DNA of 64,000 nucleotides from Hahellaceae bacterium (GTDB lineage Bacteria; Pseudomonadota; Gammaproteobacteria; Pseudomonadales; Oleiphilaceae). The notes under the pieces are model-generated. The model saw only the letters and a program-made list of their open reading frames with translations, was not told the origin of the DNA and searched no databases. Shown here in pieces: positions 24,374 through 34,561 of the stretch. The stretch's first letter is position 1, and the number at the start of each line of letters is the position of its first letter. The position numbers and the translations under genes are program-made. Where the stretch lies: assembly GCA_024234505.1 (NCBI GenBank), contig JACKOD010000002.1, positions 749,159 through 813,158 on the forward strand, written 5' to 3'.

Positions 24374-25753
24374 TTAATCGCTGCTTTTCTTCTGTGCAGG
24401 ACTAAATGTCATGGCATAGCTGACGGCATCGTTGCCGGGGTCCTGCAGTTCCAGTGAGATATGAATCGGCGTATTGACGGGCATTTCTTTCCATAGGGAA
24501 ACGTCGCCATGCAGATATTCACGGGGCTCAAATGTGCGTTGGGCAACGATCTTGTGATCCAGACTGGAAAACGACAGCGTCATTGCCGGAAAGGGTTGCG
24601 GGAAAGGCGCTTGATTGACCATCAGGGCGTCAATGATCAGCGCTTTTCGGGCCGTCGGGTGGCTTCTGACGATCAGGTTCTGGCTTTTGATGCGCTTAGT
24701 GTCAATTAATTCCGGAAGCGTGCAGCCGAGCGCACCACAAGCTTTGACATACAGTGGTCGAAACTTCTCATCGTGTGCGAGTTCCGGATAATAGTACCAG
24801 GCCAGCTGTGCCAGAAGAACGGTTAATAACAACAGGCTTAACGCTGCCCAAACCAGGTTAACCCAGTTGCGGGGGGCGTGAGAGGAAACTGCCAGGGCTT
24901 CATGCCGGAGTTCTTTAAAATCAAACTGCCTTTCGGTGCTGTGTTGTACCTCTGCCGGGGCAGGGGGGGCTTCCGCAATTACCTTGGCGGGCGCTTTGTG
25001 GCCCGGTTTGGCCGGATCGAGCAGGTTTCTGATCGAGGGTCTGGGGGGGGGGGCATCCGCCGCCTTCTTGTTGTCTGAATGCGGTGCAAGTCTGCCAATG
25101 GACGGTTCGCGTTTGGTCTCGGCGGGTGGATTAACCTTCGGGGCCGTCTTGGGGGCGTCCAGTTTGCTTGGCCCCGGCTGCTCCATATCCAGAAACTCTT
25201 CGGAAAATTCCAGATTGCTGAAACTGGTATCGTCGAGCACCGATTTCTTTTGGGGGGCGCCATCTCCACCCTCTTGTTTGAGCATCTTTTCTGCCCAGGA
25301 TTCATCTTTTTCTTCGTGGTTCTCGTCGTCTACCAGCGCATCTGAAAATACATGAGCCGCTTTCTGATCCGCCACCGCTTTAAAGTGAGTACTGAGTTCG
25401 ATGTCCAGCATCCCGCCTTTGCGGGTATAGGCTTGCTCTTTGGCGTCTTCTTCGGGGTCGTCCTGAAATAACAGGTCATCGGACGCTTCTGCATCCCGGG
25501 GCGTCTCCATCGGAGCGGGTGCTGCAGTGGGGGGGCGCGCCGCCGCAGGGGGGTGTGCGGGGGTAAATTTGGGGTTGGTCGGTGTCGCTGGCGCAGTTGC
25601 GCCCGCCCGGGGCGCGCCTAAAAGATTTTCCAGAGCATTGAATACCTGCATACAGTCTCCGCAACGCACTTTCCCGTTCGCAATAGACAGGTGTTCATCT
25701 GTCACTTTGAAGGTTGAGTGGCAATGCGGGCATCTGGTTTGTTGGCTATTCAT
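24374..25753 (-). CDS. Zinc-ribbon MJ0042/DUF3426 membrane protein
   Basis: A 459-residue protein of unknown function. The N-terminus is a zinc ribbon (CPHC at residues 8-11, CGDC at about 32-35). A ~250-residue Pro/Ala/Glu-rich disordered region follows, then one membrane segment (WAALSLLLLTVLLAQLAWYY) and a C-terminal DUF3426 domain with CGALGCTLPELIDTKRI and a VNQAPFPQPFPAMTL-FSSLDH beta-rich part. The counterpart at this place in Pseudomonas has the same plan. It is the last gene of the operon with prmA, 30 bases downstream of it. Cysteines suggest metal binding in the cytoplasm while the C-terminal domain is in the periplasm. Confidence 0.88.
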   Translation of the reverse strand: MNSQQTRCPHCHSTFKVTDEHLSIANGKVRCGDCMQVFNALENLLGAPRAGATAPATPTNPKFTPAHPPAAARPPTAAPAPMETPRDAEASDDLLFQDDPEEDAKEQAYTRKGGMLDIELSTHFKAVADQKAAHVFSDALVDDENHEEKDESWAEKMLKQEGGDGAPQKKSVLDDTSFSNLEFSEEFLDMEQPGPSKLDAPKTAPKVNPPAETKREPSIGRLAPHSDNKKAADAPPPRPSIRNLLDPAKPGHKAPAKVIAEAPPAPAEVQHSTERQFDFKELRHEALAVSSHAPRNWVNLVWAALSLLLLTVLLAQLAWYYYPELAHDEKFRPLYVKACGALGCTLPELIDTKRIKSQNLIVRSHPTARKALIIDALMVNQAPFPQPFPAMTLSFSSLDHKIVAQRTFEPREYLHGDVSLWKEMPVNTPIHISLELQDPGNDAVSYAMTFSPAQKKSSD

Positions 25754-25783
25754 GGCATCCCTGAAATCGGTAAAGGTCTAAGG

Positions 25784-26680
25784 TCAGTCTATACGCTTGA
25801 TTCCGGTGAGGCGAACCCATTCATCCTGGGTGCAGGGCTCGTCCATCTCAAACCATTCACTATAGCGTTCCAGCACCTCGTTGGCTTGTTGATCCAATAT
25901 GCCGGAAAGTACCAGCTTTCCTCCGGCACGGGTGAGGCTTGCCAGACGCGGTGCCAGTTGAATCAATGGCTGCGCGAGGATGTTGGCAATCATTATGTCT
26001 GCCGGTTCGGTGGGGGCGTCTTCGGGAAAATACAAAGGCCAGCGATCTGTAGAAATGCCGTTTCGCTCGGCATTTTCCCGAGATGCCTGCAGTGCCTGAG
26101 GGTCGGTATCTACACCCATGGCACTTTTTGCACCCAGCAACAGCGCCGCAATACCCAGTACACCAGAGCCGGAGCCGTAGTCAATGACGGTCTGTCCTTC
26201 GACCGGTGTGGCGTCCAGCCAGCGCAGGCACATCGCGGTGGTCGGATGGGTACCTGTGCCAAAGGCGAGGCCGGGGTCGAGCAGCAGGTTGATGGCCTGA
26301 GTATCCGGGGGTTCGCGCCAGCTGGGGCAAATCCAGAGCCGCTCTCCGAACTGCATGGGGTGAAAATTATCCATCCACTCCCGCACCCAGTCTTTGTCTT
26401 CGAGTATTTCTACTTTGTTCGCAGGAAAAGGGGTACCCAGACGCGCCTGATGTTCCGCATCTAGAAAAGCGGTGACCGCTTCCATATCTGTGTCGGCTTC
26501 CCAGAGCGCATTGAGTCCGGTCTGGTTCCAGAGCGGTGTGGTGCCAAGATCGGGCTCAAAAATAGGCTGGTCGGCGTTGTCCTGAAAAGTCACGGCGCAC
26601 GCACCCGCTTCGAGTAACAGATCTTCCAGGTCGCTCGCTTGCTCGGGCGAGATTTCCAGACGCATTTGTATCCAGGGCAT
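25784..26680 (-). CDS. prmA: Ribosomal protein L11 methyltransferase
   Basis: It methylates L11 using S-adenosylmethionine. The 298 residues have an N-terminal L11-binding domain ([20 protein letters not shown]) and a C-terminal class I methyltransferase with [19 protein letters not shown] near 140, the SAM-site [20 protein letters not shown] near 167-186, and [15 protein letters not shown]. It lies between accC and the DUF3426 gene with short gaps, an order conserved in Pseudomonas. Confidence 0.96.
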   Translation of the reverse strand: MPWIQMRLEISPEQASDLEDLLLEAGACAVTFQDNADQPIFEPDLGTTPLWNQTGLNALWEADTDMEAVTAFLDAEHQARLGTPFPANKVEILEDKDWVREWMDNFHPMQFGERLWICPSWREPPDTQAINLLLDPGLAFGTGTHPTTAMCLRWLDATPVEGQTVIDYGSGSGVLGIAALLLGAKSAMGVDTDPQALQASRENAERNGISTDRWPLYFPEDAPTEPADIMIANILAQPLIQLAPRLASLTRAGGKLVLSGILDQQANEVLERYSEWFEMDEPCTQDEWVRLTGIKRID

Positions 26681-26717
26681 AACAGGTTTCCAGTGAAAGC
26701 GTGGCCGCCGCAGCGGC

Positions 26718-28058
26718 TTAATCCCGAATCAGTTTCTCGAGATAGTGAATATTAAATTTACCATGTCTGAATCCGGAATCGGTGACCAGTCGACGATGCA
26801 GCGGGGTATTGGTTTTGATCCCGTCGACCACCAGCTCGTCCAATGCGTTTTTCATCCGATTCAGGGCGATATCCCGGGACTCACCGTGCGTAATCAGTTT
26901 TCCGATGAGTGAATCATAGTAGGGAGGCACGTTATAACCACTGTACAAGTGAGAGTCTACGCGCACGCCATTGCCTCCGGGGGCGTGAAAGTGCTTCACT
27001 TGTCCGGGGCTGGGGATAAAGGTTTTGGGATCTTCCGCGTTGATGCGACATTCGATGGCATGGCCAACAAAGCGGATATCTTCCTGACGGATAGACAGAG
27101 GCATGCCACTGGCAATACGCAACTGTTCCTTAACAATATCGACGCCTGTAATCATTTCGGAAACAGGATGCTCAACCTGAACACGGGTGTTCATTTCAAT
27201 GAAATAAAAGGCATCATCCTGGTAAAGAAATTCAAAAGTACCTGCGCCTTTGTAACCGATATCAACGCAGGCTTTGATACAGGCATCCAGTACCGCTTTT
27301 CGCGCCGCCGGGTTGATATTGGGAGCGGGGGCTTCTTCGAGTACTTTCTGATGACGGCGTTGCAGGGAGCAATCGCGATCACCTAAGTGGATGGCATGGC
27401 CTTGTCCATCAGCGAGCACCTGAACTTCCACATGGCGCGGATTGTCCAGAAACTTTTCCAGGTAAACCGTGTCGTCGCCAAAAGCCGCTTTCGCTTCCGT
27501 TTGGGTAATCTGAATTGCGTTGAGCAGCGCGGCTTCGGAGTGGACGACTTTCATGCCGCGACCACCTCCGCCAGCGGCGGCTTTAATCATCACCGGGTAG
27601 CCGATTTTGTGGGCTATCGCGAGGGTGCGATCGTTGTTGTTGGTCACCGGGCCGTCTGAGCCGGGTACGGTGGGTACGCCGGCTTCACGCATGGCCCGGA
27701 TCGCCGATACCTTGTTGCCCATCAGTCGAATGACCTCTGGCGAGGGGCCAATAAATGTAAAGCCGCTTTTTTCGACTTGTTCGGCAAAGTCGGCGTTTTC
27801 GGCCAAAAATCCATAACCGGGATGAATGGCAACGGCGTCGGTGACTTCGGCGGCGCTAATCAGGGCAGGAATATTCAGATAGCTGTCTGTGGCGCTATTG
27901 GGGCCGATGCAAACGGTTTCATCGGCAAGACGCACGTGCATCAGGTCGCGGTCTACCTTGGAGTGTACGGCGACCGTTTTAATTCCCAGTTCTTTACAGG
28001 CTCGCAAAATCCGTAAGGCAATTTCGCCCCGATTTGCGATGAGTACTTTATCGATCAT
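26718..28058 (-). CDS. accC: Acetyl-CoA carboxylase, biotin carboxylase subunit
   Basis: It carboxylates the biotin carried by AccB using ATP and bicarbonate, the first half of malonyl-CoA synthesis. The 446-residue protein shows [17 protein letters not shown], the Gly-rich ATP loop [14 protein letters not shown] near 159-172, [14 protein letters not shown], and the active-site segment [16 protein letters not shown] near 287-302. It starts 16 bases after accB and the two subunits are co-transcribed. The length is normal. Confidence 0.98.
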   Translation of the reverse strand: MIDKVLIANRGEIALRILRACKELGIKTVAVHSKVDRDLMHVRLADETVCIGPNSATDSYLNIPALISAAEVTDAVAIHPGYGFLAENADFAEQVEKSGFTFIGPSPEVIRLMGNKVSAIRAMREAGVPTVPGSDGPVTNNNDRTLAIAHKIGYPVMIKAAAGGGGRGMKVVHSEAALLNAIQITQTEAKAAFGDDTVYLEKFLDNPRHVEVQVLADGQGHAIHLGDRDCSLQRRHQKVLEEAPAPNINPAARKAVLDACIKACVDIGYKGAGTFEFLYQDDAFYFIEMNTRVQVEHPVSEMITGVDIVKEQLRIASGMPLSIRQEDIRFVGHAIECRINAEDPKTFIPSPGQVKHFHAPGGNGVRVDSHLYSGYNVPPYYDSLIGKLITHGESRDIALNRMKNALDELVVDGIKTNTPLHRRLVTDSGFRHGKFNIHYLEKLIRD

Positions 28059-28074
28059 GACGTTGCCTCAGTTC

Positions 28075-28533
28075 TCAGACAATACTGAACAGTGGCTGGT
28101 CAAACTCAACCGGCTGACCGTTTTCGGCAAGAATGGCATGAATCACTCCACTCTTGTCGGCTTCGATCTGGTTCATCATTTTCATGGCTTCTACAATGCA
28201 TAGTACATCGCCCGCTTTAACGCTCTGACCGACTTCTACAAAATGGGCTGCACTGGGTGAGGGCGAACGGTAAAACGTACCAACCATGGGGGAGCGCACG
28301 GCATGCCCGGTAAATGCCGGCTCGCTTTCCTGTGCAGTTTCGGGCGCAGGTGCGGCTGCGGGTGTGGCGACAGGCGCGTATGAAGCGGGCATCTGCGGCA
28401 TGCTGAAGGTTTGCGTGGCTTGCGCTTTACGACGGCAGATGCGTACCGATTCCTCTCCTTCCTTGATCTCAATTTCTTCGATATCGGATTCTTCGAGCAG
28501 TTCGATCAGTTTCTTGATTTTGCGGATATCCAT
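28075..28533 (-). CDS. accB: Acetyl-CoA carboxylase, biotin carboxyl carrier protein
   Basis: A 152-residue carrier whose C-terminal biotinyl domain holds the modified Lys in [12 protein letters not shown]. The N-terminus [16 protein letters not shown] matches the family. A Pro/Ala-rich linker ([18 protein letters not shown]) joins the two parts. The ATG at 28533 is chosen by homology; another ATG two codons upstream sits closer to the AAGAGA ribosome site and is possible. It lies 46 bases after aroQ, giving the aroQ-accB-accC order. Confidence 0.96.
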   Translation of the reverse strand: MDIRKIKKLIELLEESDIEEIEIKEGEESVRICRRKAQATQTFSMPQMPASYAPVATPAAAPAPETAQESEPAFTGHAVRSPMVGTFYRSPSPSAAHFVEVGQSVKAGDVLCIVEAMKMMNQIEADKSGVIHAILAENGQPVEFDQPLFSIV

Positions 28534-28579
28534 AATCATTAATCTCTTATTTAGTACTAGGCGTTCATGATGACCGGAA

Positions 28580-29020
28580 TTAATGGCCGATGCGTCGTAA
28601 AGCGGCGGCCAGTGCAAGGTCGTAACCCTGACTGCCCAGCCCACAGATGACGCCAACCGCAACATCGGAAAAGTAGGAGTGTTGGCGGAACGGCTCACGG
28701 GCATGAACGTTGGATAAATGAACTTCAATAAAGGGTATAGATACAGCCAGTAGCGCATCGCGTATGGCTACGCTGGTGTGGGTAAAGGCGGCTGGATTGA
28801 TAATGATGAAATCAACCTGCTCCTGACGGGCATCATGAATGCGATCAATCAGTTCATATTCCGCATTGCTTTGCAGCGTAAGCAGATGATGACCTTGCGC
28901 CTGAGCCTGCTCCCTTAAGCGCTGGTGAATGTCTTCGAGCGTTTCACGCCCGTAGATTTCCGGCTCGCGGGTTCCGAGTAAATTAAGATTGGGACCATTC
29001 AGAACAAGAATCGTAGCCAT
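28580..29020 (-). CDS. aroQ: 3-dehydroquinate dehydratase, type II
   Basis: It dehydrates 3-dehydroquinate in the shikimate pathway. The 146 residues are typical: [20 protein letters not shown] (with the catalytic Tyr), [33 protein letters not shown], and [20 protein letters not shown] with the active-site His. It heads the operon with accB, accC, prmA and the DUF3426 gene. The 313-bp region upstream contains a GC-rich repeat and no recognised regulator site. Confidence 0.97.
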   Translation of the reverse strand: MATILVLNGPNLNLLGTREPEIYGRETLEDIHQRLREQAQAQGHHLLTLQSNAEYELIDRIHDARQEQVDFIIINPAAFTHTSVAIRDALLAVSIPFIEVHLSNVHAREPFRQHSYFSDVAVGVICGLGSQGYDLALAAALRRIGH

Positions 29021-29250
29021 AGGGCAACTTCCTTAAAAGGCCGGATACTCAGGTTAATAACTTACCCATTAGAGGATTTTGTCGGCAGTTTGCCGCTTTT
29101 TTATGGCACTTTCAAGAAATTATCGGGAAAATGCCGGAATTTATCTGATCATATCCTTTAGTGTTTGCTGTCGCACCCGCCACACTATTTTTGTTGCCCG
29201 AGGGAGAGGGCGCAACCTTTGTTCGGGACGCTTGCGGTAACGGGGGGCGT

Positions 29251-29276
29251 CGGGGCGAGGACGCCCCTCGCTACAG
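29251..29276. repeat. GGGGCGAGGACGCCCC interspersed repeat, copy 1
   Basis: A 26-base segment with a GGGGCG-AGGA-CGCCCC hairpin and CTCGCTACAG tail. It is identical to 45562-45587. It occupies the 313-bp gap between the REC-REC-GGDEF and aroQ genes, which otherwise holds no visible gene. Confidence 0.7.
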
Positions 29277-29333
29277 GGTGGTCGCTGCAAGGCTGTCGTT
29301 TCTGACGTTGCGGATTCTACCGCAAACAGGTTT

Positions 29334-30965
29334 TCATGGCGCATTGCGAAAAATCTTCACTTGATTACGACCGCCATGTTTTGCTTCATAAAGTGCTTTG
29401 TCTGCTTTTTCACAAAGTTCCTGAGCAGATTCATCGCTCAGCAGTGCCACGCCACAGCTGAATGTAACGTGAAATTCTACGTCGCCCGCCGGCTGGGAGA
29501 GCTGTGAAAAACGTTCGCGTATTTCATTGAGAATGTTTTTGGCATCGGTTTCAGTGATATTGGGTAACACGATGGCAAACTCCTCACCGCCATAGCGTCC
29601 GATATGATCGGTTTTTCGCAAGCGTTGCTTGAGGAACATCGCCAGACTTTTCAACACGCGATCACCGATGGGGTGTCCGTAGGAATCGTTGATTTTTTTA
29701 AAGTAATCAATGTCCAGCATGGCAAACGCCATGGAATGGCCTTTTTGTCGTGCCTTGGTAATTTCGGTTTCAAGGAGGTAAAGCGTATGGGTATGGTTAT
29801 ACAGTCCGGTTAAGCTGTCACGAATCATCAGCGCAAGTAATGAACGTGCCCGGCGGCCACGATTGTGTATGGTGGCAGTCAGGTGACGCGGGTTGATCGG
29901 TTTGGTAAGAAAATCATCCCCTCCCAGACTCATGGCGTGCAATTGCTTGTTAACATCATCTTCGGCTGACAGGTAGATAATCGGCACACTGTGATAGCGG
30001 TCCTGTTGACGGATGACGCGCGCCAGTTCCATGCCGGTACAGCCCGGCATGTACATATCCATAATGATGATTTCGGGCTGGAAGTCATCCAGCGCGATCA
30101 AAATCTGCATCGGATCGGTAATGACGTGAGGAATCATCCCGGCTTTATTCAGCACGTTCTCTACATACTTTGCCTGGGCGCGCGAGTCGTCCACCACCAG
30201 TACCCGGTAGGGATCCAGCGGGCTGGCATGGGTATACTGCTCCACTCGTTCAATCAGCTGGCCGGGATCGACGGCGCGATAAAAATACTCTTCTCCCCCG
30301 CAGCGGGAGGCAATGAGGCGCGTTTCAATGTCGTCCAGATCGTCGCTGGTAAAAATGATCGGGATGGGGGTTTCGTGATTTGCCTGAATCTGCTGAATCG
30401 TTTCGATCCCCTGATGCTTATTCCCGCCAAAACTGACATCGATCACGATGGTTTCCGGCTTGTCGAGCCGGGTCGCGTGGATCAGTTCTTCCGGACTTTT
30501 AAAATGCAGGGCCCTGAATCCGAAAAATTCCAGTTGGCGCGTAATTCGCTGGGCGTTATCTTCGCTGATCAGTGCCAGATAGACCGGTGTTCGCAGAAAG
30601 GTCCGCGGCGTTGCACCTGTCGGGTGATCGGTGCGACGTTGAGTGCACTGGCTGAGTTCGTCAATGGCATTGTCAATATCGACACGTACCGTTTCAGGTA
30701 TTTGGAGTGGTGTTTCTTTTTGTGCAGTGAAGGGGGTCAGCAACGCGGTGAGTTTGCTTGTGACATGGTGATACCCCTTCATCTCGAAGCGTTCGGCGTA
30801 CTTCTCCAATTTCATAATGGCCAATTGAAGTTCATGCAGGCGCTCAATATCAGACCAGTCGGCTTCTTTCAGCTTTTGCCAGTTGTCCAGCACTATTCTC
30901 GCCTGGGTGGTCACTCGTTTTGCAAAGTACTGTTTTAATTTTTCTTTTTGATCTTCGGTCGACAT
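29334..30965 (-). CDS. Two-receiver (REC-REC-GGDEF) diguanylate cyclase, PleD/GcbA-like
   Basis: A 543-residue protein. A helical N-terminal region (~1-110) is followed by a degenerate first receiver (about 128-250, VIDVSFGG at the acceptor position), then an intact second receiver (VLVVDDSRAQAKYVEN, acceptor Asp in IIIMDMYMPG, Lys in LTKPINP). The GGDEF domain has an intact active site (RYGGEEFA) with I-site RKTD five residues upstream. It should make c-di-GMP. Length, domain order and closeness to aroQ/accB recall GcbA (PA4843) of Pseudomonas aeruginosa as I remember it, but this is not proven. The gene is divergent from the LapD-like gene, and in P. fluorescens GcbA acts through LapD. Confidence 0.9.
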   Translation of the reverse strand: MSTEDQKEKLKQYFAKRVTTQARIVLDNWQKLKEADWSDIERLHELQLAIMKLEKYAERFEMKGYHHVTSKLTALLTPFTAQKETPLQIPETVRVDIDNAIDELSQCTQRRTDHPTGATPRTFLRTPVYLALISEDNAQRITRQLEFFGFRALHFKSPEELIHATRLDKPETIVIDVSFGGNKHQGIETIQQIQANHETPIPIIFTSDDLDDIETRLIASRCGGEEYFYRAVDPGQLIERVEQYTHASPLDPYRVLVVDDSRAQAKYVENVLNKAGMIPHVITDPMQILIALDDFQPEIIIMDMYMPGCTGMELARVIRQQDRYHSVPIIYLSAEDDVNKQLHAMSLGGDDFLTKPINPRHLTATIHNRGRRARSLLALMIRDSLTGLYNHTHTLYLLETEITKARQKGHSMAFAMLDIDYFKKINDSYGHPIGDRVLKSLAMFLKQRLRKTDHIGRYGGEEFAIVLPNITETDAKNILNEIRERFSQLSQPAGDVEFHVTFSCGVALLSDESAQELCEKADKALYEAKHGGRNQVKIFRNAP

Positions 30966-31224
30966 GACTTCTGCCTGTGGGGGATTTCGTCCTAAACTAA
31001 TGAAACATAGATCACTTTTACGGATTGTTGTAGGAAAGAGCCGTACTTTTTAAGTAACTTTATGCATCGACCGCTAATGGCCGGGGGCTGGCGACCTGCA
31101 CAGAGTGGGCGCGGACGGAATGGATGATCTATGGTAGTAGGTAGGTTAAAAACACCGTAGGTAGGTCAATGGCAGCGTATTCCACTTGAGTGGCAAATCC
31201 TGCGTAATAGGAATGGGGAGAGTG

Positions 31225-33228
31225 ATGACAGGCGCGTCCAGGCATTCGGCTAAAGTCATGAGTTTGCGGGGGTTGCTGACACTGGCAACGAGTGTGTTGT
31301 TGCTGCTGCTTCTGGTCGGCAATCTATTGCTTAATGTCAGCAATACCCGGCATTTTTTGCAGCAGCAGTTGGCTATTCATGCACAAGATGCGGCGACTTC
31401 TTTAGGATTGTCTCTCTCGGCACAAGGTGCGGATGAGGTAATGACTGAACGTCTGGTGGCGGCCATGTTTGATAGTGGTTACTACCAGCGTATTGAAATC
31501 CAGGATGTGCAAGGCACGCCACGTTTGGTGCGCGAACATGCCTCCGCCATTATTGGGGTGCCAGCCTGGTTCGTGCAGCTGGTGCCCCTGCAAACACCTC
31601 AGGGACAGGCCGAGCTGATGCAGGGCTGGACACGAAAAGGGCAGGTATTGATTCACAGTCATCCCGGCTTTGCTTATCTTAAACTGTGGCAGGCGCTCAA
31701 AGTGCAAACCTCCATGTTCGTTGTGTCGCTGGTGCTGGTTTTGCTATTGCTGCAGTGGTTGTTGAGCCGGCTGTTAAAACCGTTGCAACAGGCTGAAACA
31801 CAAGCCGAAGCGGTGGCGCAGAATAACTTCAGTTTTCGCTCACCGGAGCGGGGCACGCGAGAGGTGCGTCGGGTGACCCGGGCGTTGAATCATATGGCCG
31901 ACCGATTGGGACAGGTTTTTCGTGAACAGTTGGGATTAATCGAACAATTGCGCCAAACCGCTTTTCGTGATGTGGTCACCGGACTGGGAAATCGACAGGA
32001 TTTTGACCGCCGTCTGGAGGTTGAGTTAAGCAGCGAGCATCAAACGCCGGCAACGCTGCTGTTGCTTCAAATTGGTCAGTTTGCTGAATTCAATCAGCAA
32101 CAGGGCAGAGCGCAAGGCGATGCGCTGTTGCAACGGGTGGCCAATCAGCTTTGTACCGCGTTGCAACCCTGGCCTGAAGCCTATGCGGGTCGCCGTGCCG
32201 GGGCCGATTTTGCCGTCTATATTCCCGGGCTAACGCCTTCTCGCGCCGAACCGTTTGTGGCTTCGTTAATGGGGGGGCTCACGACCGCATCGGATCTGCA
32301 AAGCCAACAGGGCGGTACTGAAGTGAAGCCTCGTTTTTATGCGGGATGGATTGCCTTTACGCCGCCGGAGGATGCGCGGGCTTTGCTGGCCAAAGCCGAT
32401 CTGGCCCTGCGCTCCGCACAGCTACAGGAAAGACCGAGTGTGGCCTATGCGGAATTACAGAAGCCCGACACCCCGGCCATCACGGTGCCCGATATGGGGG
32501 CGGGAGAATGGGCCATGCTGCTACAGGAAAAACTGGCCGCAGATCAGCTGCACCTGCAGCAACAACCTGTACAGGATACCTTTGGGCAACCGCGTTATCA
32601 GCAACTCCTGGCCCGGCTGGAAATGAATGGTGAACGGGTAGCGGCACAACGCTTTCTGCCAATGGTTGAAAATAGCGGCATGAGCGTCACGCTGGATTTG
32701 AATGTACTGGAAAAGGCAGTCGCCTTGTTACAGGATGATCCGGAATTGCGTTTGGGGGTCAGCCTGTCTTTAGCTACGTTAAGGGCCGCCGAGCTGCCAG
32801 CGTGGTTACGAGAACACCTGGCATCGCATCGCATCGCAGAACGTCTGCATTTGAGTATTCTTGAGTTTGCATTGCAGCATGATGAGTCCTACGTGGAACG
32901 GCTGTTGGCTCTGGCGGGCGAACTCGGGTTCCGCGTGGCGATCGACCGCTTCGGATTGGCTCCGGTGGCATTTGGCTACTTGCAACGACTGGCATTTGAC
33001 CATATTAAGGTAGATCAGCGGTTTGTCCGGGGCGTGGCGACACATCAGGAACATCAGTTCTTTTTACGAGCCATTGTACAGATTGCCCACAGCCAGGGGA
33101 TGAAAGTGATCGCCGTGGGTGTGGAAACCGAGGATGAATGGGAAACTCTCATTACATTGGGCTTTGATGGCGGGATGGGCTACTATCTCGGTCGGCCGGA
33201 AACCCCTGATTTAAACAAACGCGTATAG
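31225..33228 (+). CDS. LapD-like c-di-GMP receptor with degenerate GGDEF and EAL domains
   Basis: A 667-residue inner-membrane protein with two membrane segments (LLTLATSVLLLLLLVGNLLL and SMFVVSLVLVLLLLQWLL) around a LapD/MoxY-type periplasmic domain that includes VPAWFVQLVPLQTP. A HAMP linker, then a GGDEF-like domain where the signature reads RAGADF, and an EAL-like domain where EAL reads QQL in YQQLLARLEM and DDFG reads DRFG. Both catalytic centres are lost, as in LapD, which binds c-di-GMP and in response sequesters the periplasmic protease LapG. No lapG is in the window. The ATG at 31225 has a GGAG four bases upstream. Confidence 0.85.
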   Translation: MTGASRHSAKVMSLRGLLTLATSVLLLLLLVGNLLLNVSNTRHFLQQQLAIHAQDAATSLGLSLSAQGADEVMTERLVAAMFDSGYYQRIEIQDVQGTPRLVREHASAIIGVPAWFVQLVPLQTPQGQAELMQGWTRKGQVLIHSHPGFAYLKLWQALKVQTSMFVVSLVLVLLLLQWLLSRLLKPLQQAETQAEAVAQNNFSFRSPERGTREVRRVTRALNHMADRLGQVFREQLGLIEQLRQTAFRDVVTGLGNRQDFDRRLEVELSSEHQTPATLLLLQIGQFAEFNQQQGRAQGDALLQRVANQLCTALQPWPEAYAGRRAGADFAVYIPGLTPSRAEPFVASLMGGLTTASDLQSQQGGTEVKPRFYAGWIAFTPPEDARALLAKADLALRSAQLQERPSVAYAELQKPDTPAITVPDMGAGEWAMLLQEKLAADQLHLQQQPVQDTFGQPRYQQLLARLEMNGERVAAQRFLPMVENSGMSVTLDLNVLEKAVALLQDDPELRLGVSLSLATLRAAELPAWLREHLASHRIAERLHLSILEFALQHDESYVERLLALAGELGFRVAIDRFGLAPVAFGYLQRLAFDHIKVDQRFVRGVATHQEHQFFLRAIVQIAHSQGMKVIAVGVETEDEWETLITLGFDGGMGYYLGRPETPDLNKRV

Positions 33229-33320
33229 GTGCCCGGTCTTCTGGCGTTAACGTGCGATCTCTGCACGAGAGGCCAGTCATGCCGGCAGCGCCGAATGATT
33301 AACACAGAATGGAAAGAACT

Positions 33321-34373
33321 ATGAGCACCAGTCGAATAAAAGATTTTGTCAAAGACCGCTGGGAAGACGTACAGGACTACCTCGGAGGCGGATTGCTCCC
33401 CAAAGTGATCGGCGGCGTTGTGGCCCTTTACCTGGTATTGTCCTTGTTTGTCGGTTGGTATTGGAGTGCGGAACCCGGCTTGTTTTCTGTGCGCGAGGCC
33501 ACCGATACGCTGGCTGCCGAACGTAAATCAGAACCGGTGATCGGTTATGCGACTGTGACCACGCTGATTAAAATGAGCGAAACCCTGCTCGATAAACCCG
33601 GCGGGTACATTACCAACGACATTATGCCGCCGGGTGTATGGCTGGATAACATTACCAATTGGGAGTTTGGTGTATTGGTTCAGGTGCGTGATTTGTCACG
33701 TGCGTTGCGCAAAGACCTGAGTCGCTCACAAAGCCAGTCGACCGAAGATAAGGATTTGATCATTGCCGAACCACAATTCCACTTCGACAATGGCAGCTGG
33801 GCCATTCCCGCAACCGAACGGGAATATCGCCATGGCATCAAGGCACTTTACGGTTATCTCGACCGTCTGTCGGATGCAGACAAAACCGATGCACAGTTTT
33901 ATGCACGTGCCGACAATCTTCGTAACTGGCTGTCGGATGTTGAAAACCGGTTAGGTAGTTTGTCGCGCCGTTTAAGTGAGAGCGTGGGGCGCCCACAGCT
34001 GGACATGGGGTTGGCGGGCGATGCCGCCGCACAACAATCCACACATGGTAACAGCGTGGAAGAAAAGAAAACGCCCTGGCTGAAGATTGATGATGTCTTT
34101 TACGAAGCGAGAGGCACGTCGTGGGCCTTAATTCATATCCTCAAAGCCATCGAAATCGACTTCAAACCCGTACTGGAAGATAAAAACGCACTGGTCAGCC
34201 TGCAGCAGATCATCATGGAGCTGGAAGCCACTCAGGAGTCTGTCTGGAGCCCGATGATTCTTAATGGCAGCGGTTTTGGCGTGTTGGCGAATCACTCGCT
34301 GACCATGGCGTCTTATATTTCCCGCGCCAACGCCGCGATCAGTGATTTGCGTAGCTTGTTGCAGCAGGGTTAA
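33321..34373 (+). CDS. DUF2333 family membrane protein
   Basis: A 350-residue protein of unknown function with one N-terminal membrane segment (VIGGVVALYLVLSLFVGWYW) and a mostly helical periplasmic part: GGYITNDIMPPGVWLDNITNWEFGV near 95-118, EREYRHGIKALYGYLDRL and EARGTSWALIHILKAIEIDF. I recognise DUF2333, found in Pseudomonas and related gammaproteobacteria. It follows the LapD-like gene by 92 bases. The ATG at 33321 is preferred over one 12 bases upstream because GGAAAG then serves as its ribosome site. Confidence 0.8.
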   Translation: MSTSRIKDFVKDRWEDVQDYLGGGLLPKVIGGVVALYLVLSLFVGWYWSAEPGLFSVREATDTLAAERKSEPVIGYATVTTLIKMSETLLDKPGGYITNDIMPPGVWLDNITNWEFGVLVQVRDLSRALRKDLSRSQSQSTEDKDLIIAEPQFHFDNGSWAIPATEREYRHGIKALYGYLDRLSDADKTDAQFYARADNLRNWLSDVENRLGSLSRRLSESVGRPQLDMGLAGDAAAQQSTHGNSVEEKKTPWLKIDDVFYEARGTSWALIHILKAIEIDFKPVLEDKNALVSLQQIIMELEATQESVWSPMILNGSGFGVLANHSLTMASYISRANAAISDLRSLLQQG

Positions 34374-34380
34374 GTTAGCA

Positions 34381-34547
34381 CCCTCTCCCCCAGCCCCTCT
34401 CCCGCGCGCGGGCGAGGGGAGTTTCAGGTCATTGACTTGTTCCGGCGCTTTGCCGAAGCCCCTCTCCCGTGCGCGGGCGAGGGGAGGATGTTGAAATCCC
34501 TGGCCCTAACGGAAGCAGCCCCTCTCCCGTGCGCGGGCGAGGGGAGT
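34381..34547. repeat. Three CCCTCTCCCG-type palindromic elements
   Basis: Three copies of a CCCCTCTCCCGCGCGCGGGCGAGGGG-like element (34389-34419, 34459-34487, 34518-34547) lie just after the DUF2333 stop codon. Each is a palindrome around GCGCGCGGGC. They may form hairpins at the 3' end of the mRNA. A different subtype follows at 34.7-35.14 kb. Confidence 0.75.
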
Positions 34548-34561
34548 TTGCTCTTCCTTTG

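Noticed and set aside
24300..24380. Complete tRNA gene on the minus strand
   Set aside because: Only a T-arm-like segment exists; acceptor, D and anticodon arms cannot be formed.
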